Source: JAJEAD01 sp965221555 (lineage in GTDB: Bacteria > Pseudomonadota > Gammaproteobacteria > HK1). Taken from it: 64,000 nt of DNA. The notes beneath the pieces were generated by a model that saw only the letters and a program-made list of their open reading frames with translations, was not told the origin of the DNA and searched no databases. The stretch lies in the NCBI GenBank assembly GCA_965221555.1, contig OZ244895.1, forward strand, positions 2,170,001 to 2,234,000. Reading direction: 5' to 3'. The position numbers and the translations under genes are program-made. Below are positions 36,520 through 45,684 of the stretch, piece by piece; the first letter of the stretch is position 1, and every line of letters begins with the position of its first letter.

Positions 36520-37158
36520 ATGCGAACACGAGTCAAGATATGCGGCGTCACCCGCCCCGAAGACGCCGCCATGGCGGCGGATCTGGGCGCCGATGCGGTG
36601 GGGCTCAACTTCTGGCCTCCGGGATCGCGCTGCATCGATGCCGATCGGGCGGGCGAGATCGTCTCGGCCCTGCCGCCCATGGTGGCGCCGGTCGGGGTGT
36701 TCGTGGACCCCGAGCAGCGCGAGGTGGAGCGGGTGCTCGAGCGGGCTGATCTTGCCGCCTTGCAGTTTCACGGCGAAGAGAGTCCCTCGGAATGCGAACG
36801 CTACGGCCTGCCCTACATCAAGGCGTTTCGCATTCGCGGAGACGAGGACTGGACGGAGATCGAGACGCGCTATGCGCGCGCCAGCGCCTTCCACGTGGAC
36901 ACCTACCACCAGGGTCTTCCCGGCGGCACCGGGGCGGTCTTCGACTGGTCGCTCGCACCCGCGGAGAGGGGCAGGGCGCTGGTGCTCGCGGGAGGGCTGC
37001 GGGCAGACAACGTGGCCCAGGCCATCCGGGCGGTCCGCCCCTACGCGGTCGATGTGTGCAGCGGGGTGGAGCAGTCGCCCGGGCGCAAGTCGCCGGTGCT
37101 GGTGGGCGCCTTCATTCAAGAGGTACTCGATGCCAACACTCGCGAACGAGCCGGCTGA
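36520..37158 (+). CDS. trpF: Phosphoribosylanthranilate isomerase
   Basis: 212 residues. The catalytic cysteine is in RVKICGVTRPEDA, and LQFHGEESPSECE plus VDVCSGVEQSPGRKS are signature blocks of the TIM barrel. It performs the Amadori rearrangement in tryptophan synthesis. Its 3' end overlaps the trpB start by 29 bases. Confidence 0.95.
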   Translation: MRTRVKICGVTRPEDAAMAADLGADAVGLNFWPPGSRCIDADRAGEIVSALPPMVAPVGVFVDPEQREVERVLERADLAALQFHGEESPSECERYGLPYIKAFRIRGDEDWTEIETRYARASAFHVDTYHQGLPGGTGAVFDWSLAPAERGRALVLAGGLRADNVAQAIRAVRPYAVDVCSGVEQSPGRKSPVLVGAFIQEVLDANTRERAG

Positions 37159-38362
37159 AGACCGGATAATCGGCGCTTATCCGGACCAGTCCGGATACTT
37201 CGGCCGCTACGGCGGGTCCTTTATCGCCGAGACGCTGATCGGGCCCGTGAAGGAGCTCGAGGAGGCTTACGCGCACTATCGGCAGGACCCGGAGTTCCTC
37301 GCCGAGTTCGAGGCGGAGCTTCGCCACTATGTCGGACGCCCATCACCGCTGTACTTCGCGCGACGCTGGTCCGATGAGATCGGGGGCGCGCGGGTCTATC
37401 TGAAGCGAGAAGATCTGAACCACACCGGGGCGCACAAGGTGAACAACACGGTGGGCCAGGCCCTTCTCGCGCAGCGCATGGGCAAGCGTCGCATCATCGC
37501 CGAGACCGGAGCGGGGCAGCACGGGGTGGCCTCCGCCACGGTAGCGGCGCGCCTGGGCATGGAGTGCGTGGTGTACATGGGCGAGGAGGACGTCGAGCGC
37601 CAGGCCCCGAACGTGTACCGCATGAAGCTCCTGGGGGCGACCGTGGTGCCGGTCACTTCGGGCTCCCGGACGCTCAAGGACGCGCTCAACGAAGCGATGC
37701 GCGACTGGGTCACGAACGTCGACGACACCTACTACATCATCGGCACCGTGGCCGGACCCCATCCCTACCCGAGCATGGTGCGCGACTTCAACTCGGTGAT
37801 CGGACGCGAGGCGCGGACCCAGATCCGCGAGCAGGCGGGACGCCTGCCGGATGCGGTGATCGCTTGCGTCGGCGGCGGCTCCAACGCGATGGGGATATTC
37901 CACCCCTTCCTCGACGATCCCGAGGTGCGTCTCTACGGCGTGGAAGCGGGCGGCGATGGAGTGGAGACCGGCCGGCACGCGGCTCCGCTGAGCGCGGGCC
38001 GGGTGGGCGTGCTGCACGGAAACCGGACCTATCTCATGGCCGATGCCGCCGGCCAGATCACACCCACCCACTCCGTCTCCGCCGGACTCGACTACCCCGG
38101 AGTGGGGCCGGAGCACTCCTGGCTCAAGGATTTGGGCAGGGCCACCTACGTCTCCGTCACCGACCGCGAGGCGCTTGCCGCCTTTCACCGCCTCACCCGC
38201 AAGGAGGGCATCATTCCCGCGCTCGAGTCGAGCCATGCACTCGCCTTCGCGGAACGACTGGGCCCTGAAATGGACCCCTCCGAGATCATCATCGTCAACC
38301 TGTCGGGGCGTGGCGACAAGGATGTGCCCACCGTCGCGTCCCTCCAGGGGATGGAATTGTGA
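37130..38362 (+). CDS. trpB: Tryptophan synthase beta chain
   Basis: 410 residues from ATG 37130 (SD AGG just upstream, inside trpF). The PLP lysine Lys103 is in NHTGAHKVNN, and GGGSNAMGIFHPF binds the cofactor phosphate. It condenses indole with serine. The long upstream open frame in the same phase is a shadow of trpF. trpB ends 4 bases inside trpA, consistent with tight co-translation of the two subunits. Confidence 0.96.
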   Translation: MPTLANEPAEDRIIGAYPDQSGYFGRYGGSFIAETLIGPVKELEEAYAHYRQDPEFLAEFEAELRHYVGRPSPLYFARRWSDEIGGARVYLKREDLNHTGAHKVNNTVGQALLAQRMGKRRIIAETGAGQHGVASATVAARLGMECVVYMGEEDVERQAPNVYRMKLLGATVVPVTSGSRTLKDALNEAMRDWVTNVDDTYYIIGTVAGPHPYPSMVRDFNSVIGREARTQIREQAGRLPDAVIACVGGGSNAMGIFHPFLDDPEVRLYGVEAGGDGVETGRHAAPLSAGRVGVLHGNRTYLMADAAGQITPTHSVSAGLDYPGVGPEHSWLKDLGRATYVSVTDREALAAFHRLTRKEGIIPALESSHALAFAERLGPEMDPSEIIIVNLSGRGDKDVPTVASLQGMEL

Positions 38363-39168
38363 GGCGCATAGACGCGCGCTTCGAAGCCCTCTCCCGGGAA
38401 GGACGCCAGGCGCTGGTGACCTTCATCACCGCCGGCGATCCGGATCCGGACACCACCCTCGGCACGATGCATGCTCTGGTCTCGGCCGGCGCCGACGTGA
38501 TCGAGCTCGGCATGCCCTTCTCCGATCCCATGGCGGACGGGCCGGTGATTCAGCGGGCCTCGGAGCGCGCGCTGGCCGGTGGAATGGACCTCGCGGGAGT
38601 CCTCGGGATCGTGCGCCGATTCCGCGAGCGGGACCCCGACACCGCGGTGGTGCTCATGGGCTATCTGAATCCCATGGAGGTGTACGGCGCCGGCGCGTTT
38701 GCCGCGGACGCGGCCCGGGCCGGGGTGGATGGGGTGCTGACGGTCGACCTGCCGCCGGAAGAGCGCACCGAACTCCACGACGCACTGTCCCGGCAGGGAC
38801 TCGACCAGATCTTTCTCGTCTCGCCCACCACCAGTGACGAACGGGTGCGACTGATATCCGAGCGGGCGACCGGTTTTCTCTACTACGTCTCGCTCAAGGG
38901 CATCACCGGCGCCGCCCATCTCGATGTCGGTGCGGTCACATCGGGCCTTGGTCGGATCAGGGCGGCGACGGGACTGCCGGTGGGGGTCGGATTCGGTATC
39001 CGCGATGCGCAGTCGGCCGCCGCCGTCGCCTCGGTGGCCGATGCGGTCGTGGTCGGCACGGCGCTGGTGCAGCGGGTGGAGGATCTCGCCGGAGAGCCCG
39101 AAGCCATTCCGGGGGCGGTCGCAGCACTCGTGGCGGAGATGCGCTCGGCCATGGACGGCGCCACGTGA
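38359..39168 (+). CDS. trpA: Tryptophan synthase alpha chain
   Basis: 269 residues starting with GTG 38359 in a GTGA overlap with trpB. Catalytic Glu49 (VIELGMPFSDPMADGP) and Asp60 are present. It cleaves indole-3-glycerol phosphate and channels indole to TrpB. The accD gene starts 4 bases before its end. Confidence 0.96.
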   Translation: MRRIDARFEALSREGRQALVTFITAGDPDPDTTLGTMHALVSAGADVIELGMPFSDPMADGPVIQRASERALAGGMDLAGVLGIVRRFRERDPDTAVVLMGYLNPMEVYGAGAFAADAARAGVDGVLTVDLPPEERTELHDALSRQGLDQIFLVSPTTSDERVRLISERATGFLYYVSLKGITGAAHLDVGAVTSGLGRIRAATGLPVGVGFGIRDAQSAAAVASVADAVVVGTALVQRVEDLAGEPEAIPGAVAALVAEMRSAMDGAT

Positions 39169-40025
39169 GCTGGTTCCGCAAGCTCATTCCGTCGCGTATT
39201 CGCACCGAGGGGCGCGCCAAGCGCAATATCCCCGAAGGTCTGTGGACGAAGTGTCCGATGTGTTCGGCCCTGCTCTATCAGGCCGAAGTCGAACGCAACT
39301 ACGACGTGTGCCCGAAGTGCGCCCACCACCGGCGCCAGCCCGCGCGCCGTCGCCTCGACCATTTTCTGGACCGGGAGCCGCGCATGGAGGTCGGCTCCAG
39401 TCTCCAACCGGTGGACATGCTCGGGTTCGAGGGCTCGAAGCGGTACCGCGATCAGATTGCCGAGAAGCAGGAGCAGACGGGGGAGAAGGACGCCCTGGTC
39501 GTGATCAGAGGCCGCGTCAAGGGCGTGGAGCTGGTCGCGGCCGCCTTCGAGTACGAGTTCTGTGGCGGTTCGATGGGATCGGTGGTTGGCGAGCGTTTCG
39601 TGCGCGCGGTCGACGCCGCGGTGGCGCACCGGATTCCCCTGGTGTGCTTCGTTTCGAGCGGTGGCGCGCGGATGCAGGAGGGTCTCTTCGCCCTGATGCA
39701 GATGGCGAAGACGAGTGCGGCGCTGACCCGGCTCCGCGAACATGGCCTGCCCTATGTCTCGGTGCTGAGCGATCCCACGACGGGCGGCGTCTCGGCGAGT
39801 CTCGGCATGCTTGGAGACCTCAACATCGCGGAGCCGAATGCGCTCATCTGCTTCACCGGCCCCCGGGTCATCGAGCAGACCATCAAGGAGAAGCTGCCCG
39901 AGGGATTTCAGCGCAGCGAGTTCCTGCTGGAGCACGGCGCGATGGATCTCATCATGGATCGGCGCGAGATGCGCGATCGGATCGCTTCCCTGCTCGCGAT
40001 GCTGACCCGTCAGCCTGCCCCCTGA
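39165..40025 (+). CDS. accD: Acetyl-CoA carboxylase carboxyltransferase beta subunit
   Basis: 286 residues from GTG 39165 overlapping trpA. An N-terminal zinc ribbon (Cys30, 33, 49, 52: CPMC and CPKC) precedes the crotonase-like domain with GGSMGSVVGERF and SGGARMQEG. It is one half of the carboxyltransferase that forms malonyl-CoA. The order trpA-accD-folC is conserved in gammaproteobacteria. Confidence 0.96.
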   Translation: MSWFRKLIPSRIRTEGRAKRNIPEGLWTKCPMCSALLYQAEVERNYDVCPKCAHHRRQPARRRLDHFLDREPRMEVGSSLQPVDMLGFEGSKRYRDQIAEKQEQTGEKDALVVIRGRVKGVELVAAAFEYEFCGGSMGSVVGERFVRAVDAAVAHRIPLVCFVSSGGARMQEGLFALMQMAKTSAALTRLREHGLPYVSVLSDPTTGGVSASLGMLGDLNIAEPNALICFTGPRVIEQTIKEKLPEGFQRSEFLLEHGAMDLIMDRREMRDRIASLLAMLTRQPAP

Positions 40026-40041
40026 GCGGCGTCGCGAGGCA

Positions 40042-41331
40042 ATGAGGGAGGGGTCTCCGCTCGCTACGGGCGCCACCCTCGAAGAGTGGGTCGCCTGGGG
40101 CCGGGGGCTGCACCCGCGCGACGTGGTTCTGGAGACGAAGAGGTGCGCGGAAGTCGCCCGCCGTCTCGGCTCGATCCCTCCCGGCTTTCCCATCGTCACC
40201 GTCGCCGGCACCAACGGAAAGGGCACCTGCGTGGCGTTGCTCGAATCGATGCTCAACGCCGCGGGCGCACGAGCCGGCGCCTATCTCTCACCGCCGCTGC
40301 TGCGCTTTTCCGAAACGGTCCGGATCGGAGGGAGAGAGGTGGAGGACGCCGCCCTGTGCGCGGCCTTCGCCCGAGTGGAAGCGGCCCGGAAGGACACTCC
40401 GCTGACCGCTTTCGAGTTTCAGACCCTTGCCGCGATGGAGGCGCTGAGGGAGGGAGGCGCGGAGATCGCGGTGCTGGAGATCGGCATGGGGGGGCGCGAC
40501 GACGCCGTGAACACCTTCGAGCCGGAGATCGCGGTCGTCACGAACGTCGGCATCGATCACGTGCGCTGGCTCGGCGCAACCCGGGAGGAGATAGCCTCCC
40601 ACAAGGCGGGGATCATCCGGGCGGGGAAGCCGGTGGTGTGCGGCGAACGCGAGCCGCCGGACGCGATTCTCGCCCGCGCCCGCGCGCTTGGCTCTCCCCT
40701 CTACCGACCGGGACGCGACTTCGATGCGCAGGTGGGTGAGGAGCGCTGGAGCTGGCGCGGTCGCGGGGTCGAGTACGCGGATCTCCCGGCCCCGGCGCTC
40801 TGTGGACCCTTCTGGTTCGAAAACGCCGCCGCCGCGATCATGACCATGACCCTGCTCCCCGACCGAATGCGGGTCGGATCGGGGCGGATCGCCGAGGCGA
40901 TCGGGGCGGTGGCGCTCCCCGGGCGGCAGCAGGTGCTCGCGGGAGAGGTGGAGAAGGTGGTCGATGTCGCCCACAACTTCGACTCGGTGCGCGCGTTGCG
41001 CAGCGCGTTGCGGGTTCGGCCGGCGAGGGGGCGTACACTCTCGGTATTCGCCATGCTCGGGGACAAGGACATCGCTGGCGCCACCGCGTGCCTGCGCGAC
41101 GTGATGGACGACTGGTTCGTTGCCGGGCTGCCGGGGCCGAGGGGGCTTGATGTGCACGCTCTCGCGCAACGGATGACGCCCGGTCTGCGCCTGGACCTGC
41201 ACGGTGACATCGCCGGTGCTTACCGTGCCGCCTGCGCGGCGGCGCGGCCCGGGGACCGCATCGTGGTGTGGGGGTCTTTTCACGCGGCGCGCGCCGCGTT
41301 CGAGTGCGAGTCTGGAATCACTGGGGGTTGA
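40042..41331 (+). CDS. folC: Folylpolyglutamate synthase / dihydrofolate synthase
   Basis: 429 residues of the Mur-ligase-like family: P-loop VAGTNGKGTC near residue 54-63, AYLSPPLLRFSETVRI, the EIGMGGRDDAVN block and VTNVGIDHVRWLG. It adds glutamate to folates and to dihydropteroate. It lies between accD and the SPOR-domain gene, in the usual order. Confidence 0.95.
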   Translation: MREGSPLATGATLEEWVAWGRGLHPRDVVLETKRCAEVARRLGSIPPGFPIVTVAGTNGKGTCVALLESMLNAAGARAGAYLSPPLLRFSETVRIGGREVEDAALCAAFARVEAARKDTPLTAFEFQTLAAMEALREGGAEIAVLEIGMGGRDDAVNTFEPEIAVVTNVGIDHVRWLGATREEIASHKAGIIRAGKPVVCGEREPPDAILARARALGSPLYRPGRDFDAQVGEERWSWRGRGVEYADLPAPALCGPFWFENAAAAIMTMTLLPDRMRVGSGRIAEAIGAVALPGRQQVLAGEVEKVVDVAHNFDSVRALRSALRVRPARGRTLSVFAMLGDKDIAGATACLRDVMDDWFVAGLPGPRGLDVHALAQRMTPGLRLDLHGDIAGAYRAACAAARPGDRIVVWGSFHAARAAFECESGITGG

Positions 41332-41334
41332 AGC

Positions 41335-42120
41335 GTGGATGAGGGACTCAAGCAGCGTCTCGTCGGCGCCGCGGTACTCGTCCTGCTCGCCGTGATCTTC
41401 GTTCCCATGCTGCTCGAGTCGGGCCGAGAGCCGGGCGGGATCGAATCGGCGCCGCAAACGCCGTCAAGCTCGCAGAGCGCATTCAGCTCCCGCGTCATTC
41501 CGATCGACGAACCCGCGGAGGCCACCCCCGAATCGATCGCCCCACCTTCATCTCCCGAATCCGGCCCGGTCGGCGAAGAGACGCGGGAGCTCGCGACGAG
41601 TCGGACAGCGGAGATCCCACTGGCCCCGGAGGCTTCGCAGGCCCCGGAGGTCCCGCAGGCTCCGGAAGTCTTGTCGTCTGGCGGCGAATCGCAGGTCGCA
41701 GCGATCGTCCCCGAGCCGGTGACCGCGCCGGGGCCCGAGCCCGAGGAGCGGGCGGAAGCCGAACCCGAGGAGCGAACAGACGCCGAGCCCGAAGTACCGG
41801 CGGCCGTCGAGCCCCCGGAGGGGTCGAGGGAGGAGGGCTCCCCGCCTGCGGAGAGCGCAAGCGAAGAGCCGCCCGCGTCCGTCGGGTGGGCGGCGCAGTT
41901 CGGCAGCTTCGCCGAGCGACGCAACGCGCTCGTGCTCCGGAACCGGCTGCGGGCGCAGGGCTACCCGGCGTTCACGGAGTCCGCCTCGAGCGGCCAGGCC
42001 GAGGTTACCCGGGTGCTGGTCGGACCCGAGCCGACCCGGGATCGCACGGTGGCGGTCATCGAGGCCCTGCGGCGGGACACCGGACTCGACGGGTTCGTGG
42101 TCCGCCATCCCCGGGACTGA
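41335..42120 (+). CDS. SPOR-domain inner-membrane protein (DedD-like)
   Basis: 261 residues from GTG 41335. An N-terminal TM helix (VGAAVLVLLAVIFVPMLLE, 10-28) leads to a long Pro/Glu/Ala-rich periplasmic linker containing APEVPQAPEV repeats (about 40-180), then a SPOR domain (about 185-260) starting VGWAAQFGSFAERRNA. SPOR domains bind denuded septal peptidoglycan, so it should act at the division site. Its place between folC and cvpA matches dedD of gammaproteobacteria, though the linker itself is not conserved. Confidence 0.88.
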   Translation: MDEGLKQRLVGAAVLVLLAVIFVPMLLESGREPGGIESAPQTPSSSQSAFSSRVIPIDEPAEATPESIAPPSSPESGPVGEETRELATSRTAEIPLAPEASQAPEVPQAPEVLSSGGESQVAAIVPEPVTAPGPEPEERAEAEPEERTDAEPEVPAAVEPPEGSREEGSPPAESASEEPPASVGWAAQFGSFAERRNALVLRNRLRAQGYPAFTESASSGQAEVTRVLVGPEPTRDRTVAVIEALRRDTGLDGFVVRHPRD

Positions 42121-42133
42121 GGCCGGACTGCGC

Positions 42134-42649
42134 ATGGCGGCGCTGACGTGGGCGGACTACCTGATTGTCGTCATCATCGGAGGATCGGCATTTCTCAGCA
42201 TTCTGCGAGGTTTCGTGCGCGAAGCGTTTGCGCTCTGCGGCTGGATTACGGGGGGATGGCTCGCCCTCACCTTCGGACCCGCGGGCGCCGAACTCCTGAA
42301 GGAGCACGTGACCGTGCCCTCGTTGCGTTACGCCATTGCGGGTCTCGTCCTGTTCTTTTCCGCCCTGGTCGTTGCCGCCCTGGTCGCCCATTTCTTCGCG
42401 GCGGTGGTGGAAAAGACCGGGCTGAGCGGCACGGATCGGACCATGGGAATGGTGTTCGGCATCGCGCGGGGCGGGGTCATCGTCACCGTCCTCGTGCTGC
42501 TTGCGCACCTCACTCCGCTGCCCGAGGATCCGTGGTGGAACGAGTCGGTGCTCATCGGGCCATTCGAGCGGGCGGCGTCGGAACTTGAACGCTTTCTTCC
42601 TCCCGAGGTCTCGGAGCTTCTGAGGCGCGAATCCGGCGTCGGAACCTGA
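42134..42649 (+). CDS. cvpA: CvpA family membrane protein
   Basis: 171 residues with four predicted TM helices (about 8-27, 34-52, 66-90, 106-126) and the family start WADYLIVVIIGGSAFLSILRGFV. It is needed for colicin V production in E. coli, and homologues support envelope integrity. It precedes purF by 12 bases, as in E. coli. Confidence 0.93.
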   Translation: MAALTWADYLIVVIIGGSAFLSILRGFVREAFALCGWITGGWLALTFGPAGAELLKEHVTVPSLRYAIAGLVLFFSALVVAALVAHFFAAVVEKTGLSGTDRTMGMVFGIARGGVIVTVLVLLAHLTPLPEDPWWNESVLIGPFERAASELERFLPPEVSELLRRESGVGT

Positions 42650-42661
42650 ATACGACCACCC

Positions 42662-44173
42662 ATGTGCGCCATCGTCGGAATCGTCTCCCGCTCGGCGGTC
42701 AATCAGGACCTCTACGACGCGCTCACCGCGTTGCAGCACCGGGGTCAGGACGCCGCCGGCATCGTCACCTGGGACGGTGAACGCCTGCATCAGCGCAAGA
42801 GCCGCGGGCTCGTCCGGGACGTGTTTCACACCCGTCACATGCTCGCGCTCGAGGGCGCCATGGGCATCGGACACGTGCGCTATCCCACCGCCGGCAGGGA
42901 CTCCTCGGCCGAGGCGCAGCCCTTCTACGTCAACTCTCCCTACGGCATCACGCTGGCCCACAATGGAAACCTCGTCAACGCGGATGCCCTGAAGCTTCAG
43001 ATTTACCGCGACGACCTCCGACACGTGAACACGGACTCCGATTCCGAGATCCTGCTCAACGTGTTCGCCCACGAGCTTGCGCGACGAGGCCGGCTGCGCA
43101 TCGACGAGGAAGACGTGTTCGCGGCGGTGAGCGGGGTGCACGCGCGCTGCGTCGGGGGCTACGCGGTGGTGGGCATGATCAATGGCTACGGTGTCTTCGC
43201 GTTTCGCGACCCCTTCGCGATCCGGCCCGTGTGCCTGGGGGCGCGTGAGAGAAGCGGGGGCATGGAGTACATGGTGGCCTCGGAGAGCGCCGGCCTCGAC
43301 ATACTCGGTTTCGACCTGATGCGAGACCTCATGCCCGGAGAGGCCGTCTACATCGACGCTCAGGGCCAGGTGTTCATCCGGCAATGCGCGCGGGAGCCGG
43401 TGCACTCGCCGTGCATCTTCGAGTACGTCTATCTGGCGAGGCCCGATTCCATCCTCGACGACATCTCGGTCTACAAGGCGCGCCTTCGCCTTGGAGAGCG
43501 CCTTGCCGACAAGATTCTCCGGGAGTGGCCGCAACACGACATCGACGTCGTCATTCCCATACCCGATACCAGCCGCACCGCCTGCCTTCCGGTGCAGTAC
43601 AAGCTCGGAATCAAGCACCGCGAAGGGTTCATCAAGAATCGCTACATCGGCCGAACCTTCATCATGCCCGGGCAGCGCCAGCGCGAGCGCTCGGTGCGCC
43701 AGAAGCTCAATCCGATTGGCCTGGAGTTCGAAGGCAAGAACGTGCTGCTGGTGGACGATTCGATCGTCCGCGGCACCACTTCCGCCCAGATCATCCAGAT
43801 GGCGCGGGAGGCGGGCGCGAAGAAAGTGTACTTCGCTTCGGCGGCCCCGCCGGTGCGCTACCAGAACGTGTACGGAATCGACATGCCGGTCACGAGTGAG
43901 CTGATCGCGCATGGCCGCAGCGTGGGGGAGGTCGCCGAGCGTATCGGAGCGGACCGTCTCCTCTATCAGGACCTCCCGGATCTCGTCTCCGCGGTGCGCG
44001 CGGGCAATCCCCGCATCGGCCGCTTCGAGAGTTCCGTGTTCACCGGGGAGTTCGTCACCGGCGCGGTCACCGAGAGCTACCTCGAGGGGCTCGCCGGACG
44101 GCGCGCCGACCTTGCCCGGGAGCAGCGCGGTCCGGTCTCCGAAGAGATCATCGAAGTCCACAACGCGGAGTAG
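42662..44173 (+). CDS. purF: Amidophosphoribosyltransferase
   Basis: 503 residues. MCAIVGIV places the glutaminase nucleophile at Cys2, exposed after Met removal; ALQHRGQDAAGI follows. The PRPP-binding loop VLLVDDSIVRGTTSAQI lies in the C-terminal half. It commits PRPP to purine synthesis. It is the last gene of the leuB-to-purF block; metZ, expected next in Pseudomonas-type gene order, is absent and msrB follows instead. Confidence 0.96.
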   Translation: MCAIVGIVSRSAVNQDLYDALTALQHRGQDAAGIVTWDGERLHQRKSRGLVRDVFHTRHMLALEGAMGIGHVRYPTAGRDSSAEAQPFYVNSPYGITLAHNGNLVNADALKLQIYRDDLRHVNTDSDSEILLNVFAHELARRGRLRIDEEDVFAAVSGVHARCVGGYAVVGMINGYGVFAFRDPFAIRPVCLGARERSGGMEYMVASESAGLDILGFDLMRDLMPGEAVYIDAQGQVFIRQCAREPVHSPCIFEYVYLARPDSILDDISVYKARLRLGERLADKILREWPQHDIDVVIPIPDTSRTACLPVQYKLGIKHREGFIKNRYIGRTFIMPGQRQRERSVRQKLNPIGLEFEGKNVLLVDDSIVRGTTSAQIIQMAREAGAKKVYFASAAPPVRYQNVYGIDMPVTSELIAHGRSVGEVAERIGADRLLYQDLPDLVSAVRAGNPRIGRFESSVFTGEFVTGAVTESYLEGLAGRRADLAREQRGPVSEEIIEVHNAE

Positions 44174-44336
44174 CGCCACGCCACGGTGGACTCCTCCGAC
44201 CAGGCGGAGCCCTGCGTGGTCGGCGTACTTCCACCTCACTACGGCAAGGCGATGCGGCGCGTGTTGTCTCGCGCCCGCACGACTTCTATCATCCAGACGA
44301 GTACCGGGTCGCACGACGCCAGATTGCCGCCAGCAT

Positions 44337-44723
44337 ATGAAGTCTAACGAAGAGTGGGCCCGCCAACTGGCGCCCGAACAGTACCGGGTCACCCGCCTCA
44401 AGGGCACGGAGCGCCCCTTCAGCGGCGCCTACCACGACTGCAAGCGCCCGGGTACCTACCGCTGCGTGTGTTGCGGCGCCGTACTCTTCTCTTCCGCGGC
44501 CAAGTTCGACTCGGGCACGGGCTGGCCAAGCTTCTGGGAGCCCGCAACCGGCGCCCACATCGAGGAAGAGGAAGACCGCTCCTTCTGGATGGTGCGCACC
44601 GAGGTGAGCTGCGGGCAATGCGATGCCCATCTCGGTCACGTTTTCCCGGATGGGCCTCCCCCCACCGGTCAGCGCTACTGCATCAACTCCGCCGCCTTGC
44701 AATTCGAAGCGGAATCCGGATAG
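44337..44723 (+). CDS. msrB: Peptide-methionine (R)-S-oxide reductase
   Basis: 128 residues from ATG 44337. Zinc-site cysteines are in CVCCG and CGQCD, the catalytic Cys in RYCINSAAL, and GTGWPSFW is the family block. It reduces methionine-R-sulfoxide and complements MsrA. The frame is open from 43911, but that part is inside purF. The gene converges with the Rieske ferredoxin gene; only repeat copy G separates them. Confidence 0.95.
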   Translation: MKSNEEWARQLAPEQYRVTRLKGTERPFSGAYHDCKRPGTYRCVCCGAVLFSSAAKFDSGTGWPSFWEPATGAHIEEEEDRSFWMVRTEVSCGQCDAHLGHVFPDGPPPTGQRYCINSAALQFEAESG

Positions 44724-44749
44724 CCGCGGCCCGGACTAATCCGGGTCAG

Positions 44750-44927
44750 CCCGCAAATTTCACCGATTTTCGGCCGCTTCGGGCGCCAAGATGCCGTGAT
44801 AGTGGGGTGCACGGACCGAAAGACGCTGAAGACGTAGCTGACACGAAGTCGTTGCGGCTTGAGGGAGTACGGCCCGCTAACGCGAGCATATTGGCGGCCG
44901 CAGTAGGAAATCAGTGAAATTTGCGGG
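44750..44927 (+). repeat. Dispersed intergenic repeat, copy G (short form)
   Basis: 178 bases bounded by CCCGCAAATTTCACCGATTT and AAATCAGTGAAATTTGCGGG; flanks are TCAG and TTAG. The internal blocks GGCGCCAAGATGCCGTGATA and GACACGAAGTCGTTGCGG are intact. The right flank holds the TAA stop codon of the Rieske ferredoxin gene (minus strand). It fills the whole spacer between convergent msrB and that gene. Confidence 0.9.
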
Positions 44928-45248
44928 TTAGTCCCAGCGATCGTCGCGGACCTCGACGCGCCCGTCCCGCACGCGTACCGGGAGCGTGGGGACCGGCTCG
45001 TAGGCGGGTGGGGTGAGGGCCTCGCCCGTGCGGATGCTGAATCGGGCCGCATGTCGGGGGCACACGATCTCTTCGCCTTCGATGCAGCCGCCGGTGAGCT
45101 GTCCGTAATCGTGGGTGCACACATCCTCGATCGCGAAGTACTCGCCCTCGAGGTTGAACACCGCCACCGGTACGTCGTCGACGTCAACCAGCCGGTGCTC
45201 GCCGGGAGGAAAGGACTCGACGTCCGAGACGTCGACCCACTCGGACAC
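44928..45248 (-). CDS. Rieske-type [2Fe-2S] ferredoxin
   Basis: 106 residues with cluster ligands in CTHDYGQLTGG (C-x-H) and CPRHAARF (C-x2-H). It resembles the small ferredoxins of non-heme oxygenases and those at the end of suf operons. It follows the SufT-like gene by 16 bases and is the last gene of sufBCDS. It could carry electrons for cluster assembly or for an oxygenase such as the one at 22429; neither is shown. Its stop codon lies in the flank of repeat copy G. Confidence 0.9.
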   Translation of the reverse strand: MSEWVDVSDVESFPPGEHRLVDVDDVPVAVFNLEGEYFAIEDVCTHDYGQLTGGCIEGEEIVCPRHAARFSIRTGEALTPPAYEPVPTLPVRVRDGRVEVRDDRWD

Positions 45249-45264
45249 GGATACCGTCCCGCGA

Positions 45265-45684
45265 TCAGAGCAGGCCGAGCTCGAGCTTGATCTCGTCGCT
45301 CAGCATGTCGGGGGTCCACGGAGGGTCCCAGACGAGCTCGACCCGCGCCTCGCTCACCCCCTCCACTTCGCCCACCCGCGATTCCACCCAGCCGGGGAAC
45401 ATGTCCGCGACCGGGCATCCGGGCGCGGTCAGGGTCATCTGGATATCGACCGCGCGCTCTTCGTCGATGGAGATGGCGTAGATGAGGTTGAGATCGTAGA
45501 TGTTGACCGGGATCTCCGGATCGTAGATCTCGCGCAGCGCGTCGATGATGCGCCCGCGGAGCGCCTCGTCCACGTCCGCGGGCGGCTCCGGCGTTTCGTT
45601 GAGCCACTCGGTGAGCTTGGTCAACGATTCAGGGTCGCTTGGCATGGGCTGCACGCGCTTCTCAGGGGTCGACGCCGGATCCAT
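45265..45684 (-). CDS. sufT: SufT-like Fe-S assembly factor (MIP18/DUF59 domain)
   Basis: 139 residues. The DUF59 core is about residues 45-135: REIYDPEIPVNIYDLNLIYA followed by MTLTAPGCPVADMFPGW with the conserved cysteine. Such proteins help mature Fe-S proteins and often end suf operons. Its ATG shares a base with the sufS stop (TAATG), supporting co-translation. A second Met at residue 14 is a possible start. Confidence 0.88.
   Translation of the reverse strand: MDPASTPEKRVQPMPSDPESLTKLTEWLNETPEPPADVDEALRGRIIDALREIYDPEIPVNIYDLNLIYAISIDEERAVDIQMTLTAPGCPVADMFPGWVESRVGEVEGVSEARVELVWDPPWTPDMLSDEIKLELGLL

Noticed and set aside
44725..44930. Short frames inside the dispersed repeats with recurring peptides such as KFHRFPTADANM and RHLGTLATKIGEICG
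   Set aside because: The same peptides recur because the DNA repeats. They have no SD, shift frame between copies and are broken by indels, so the repeats are better read as non-coding.
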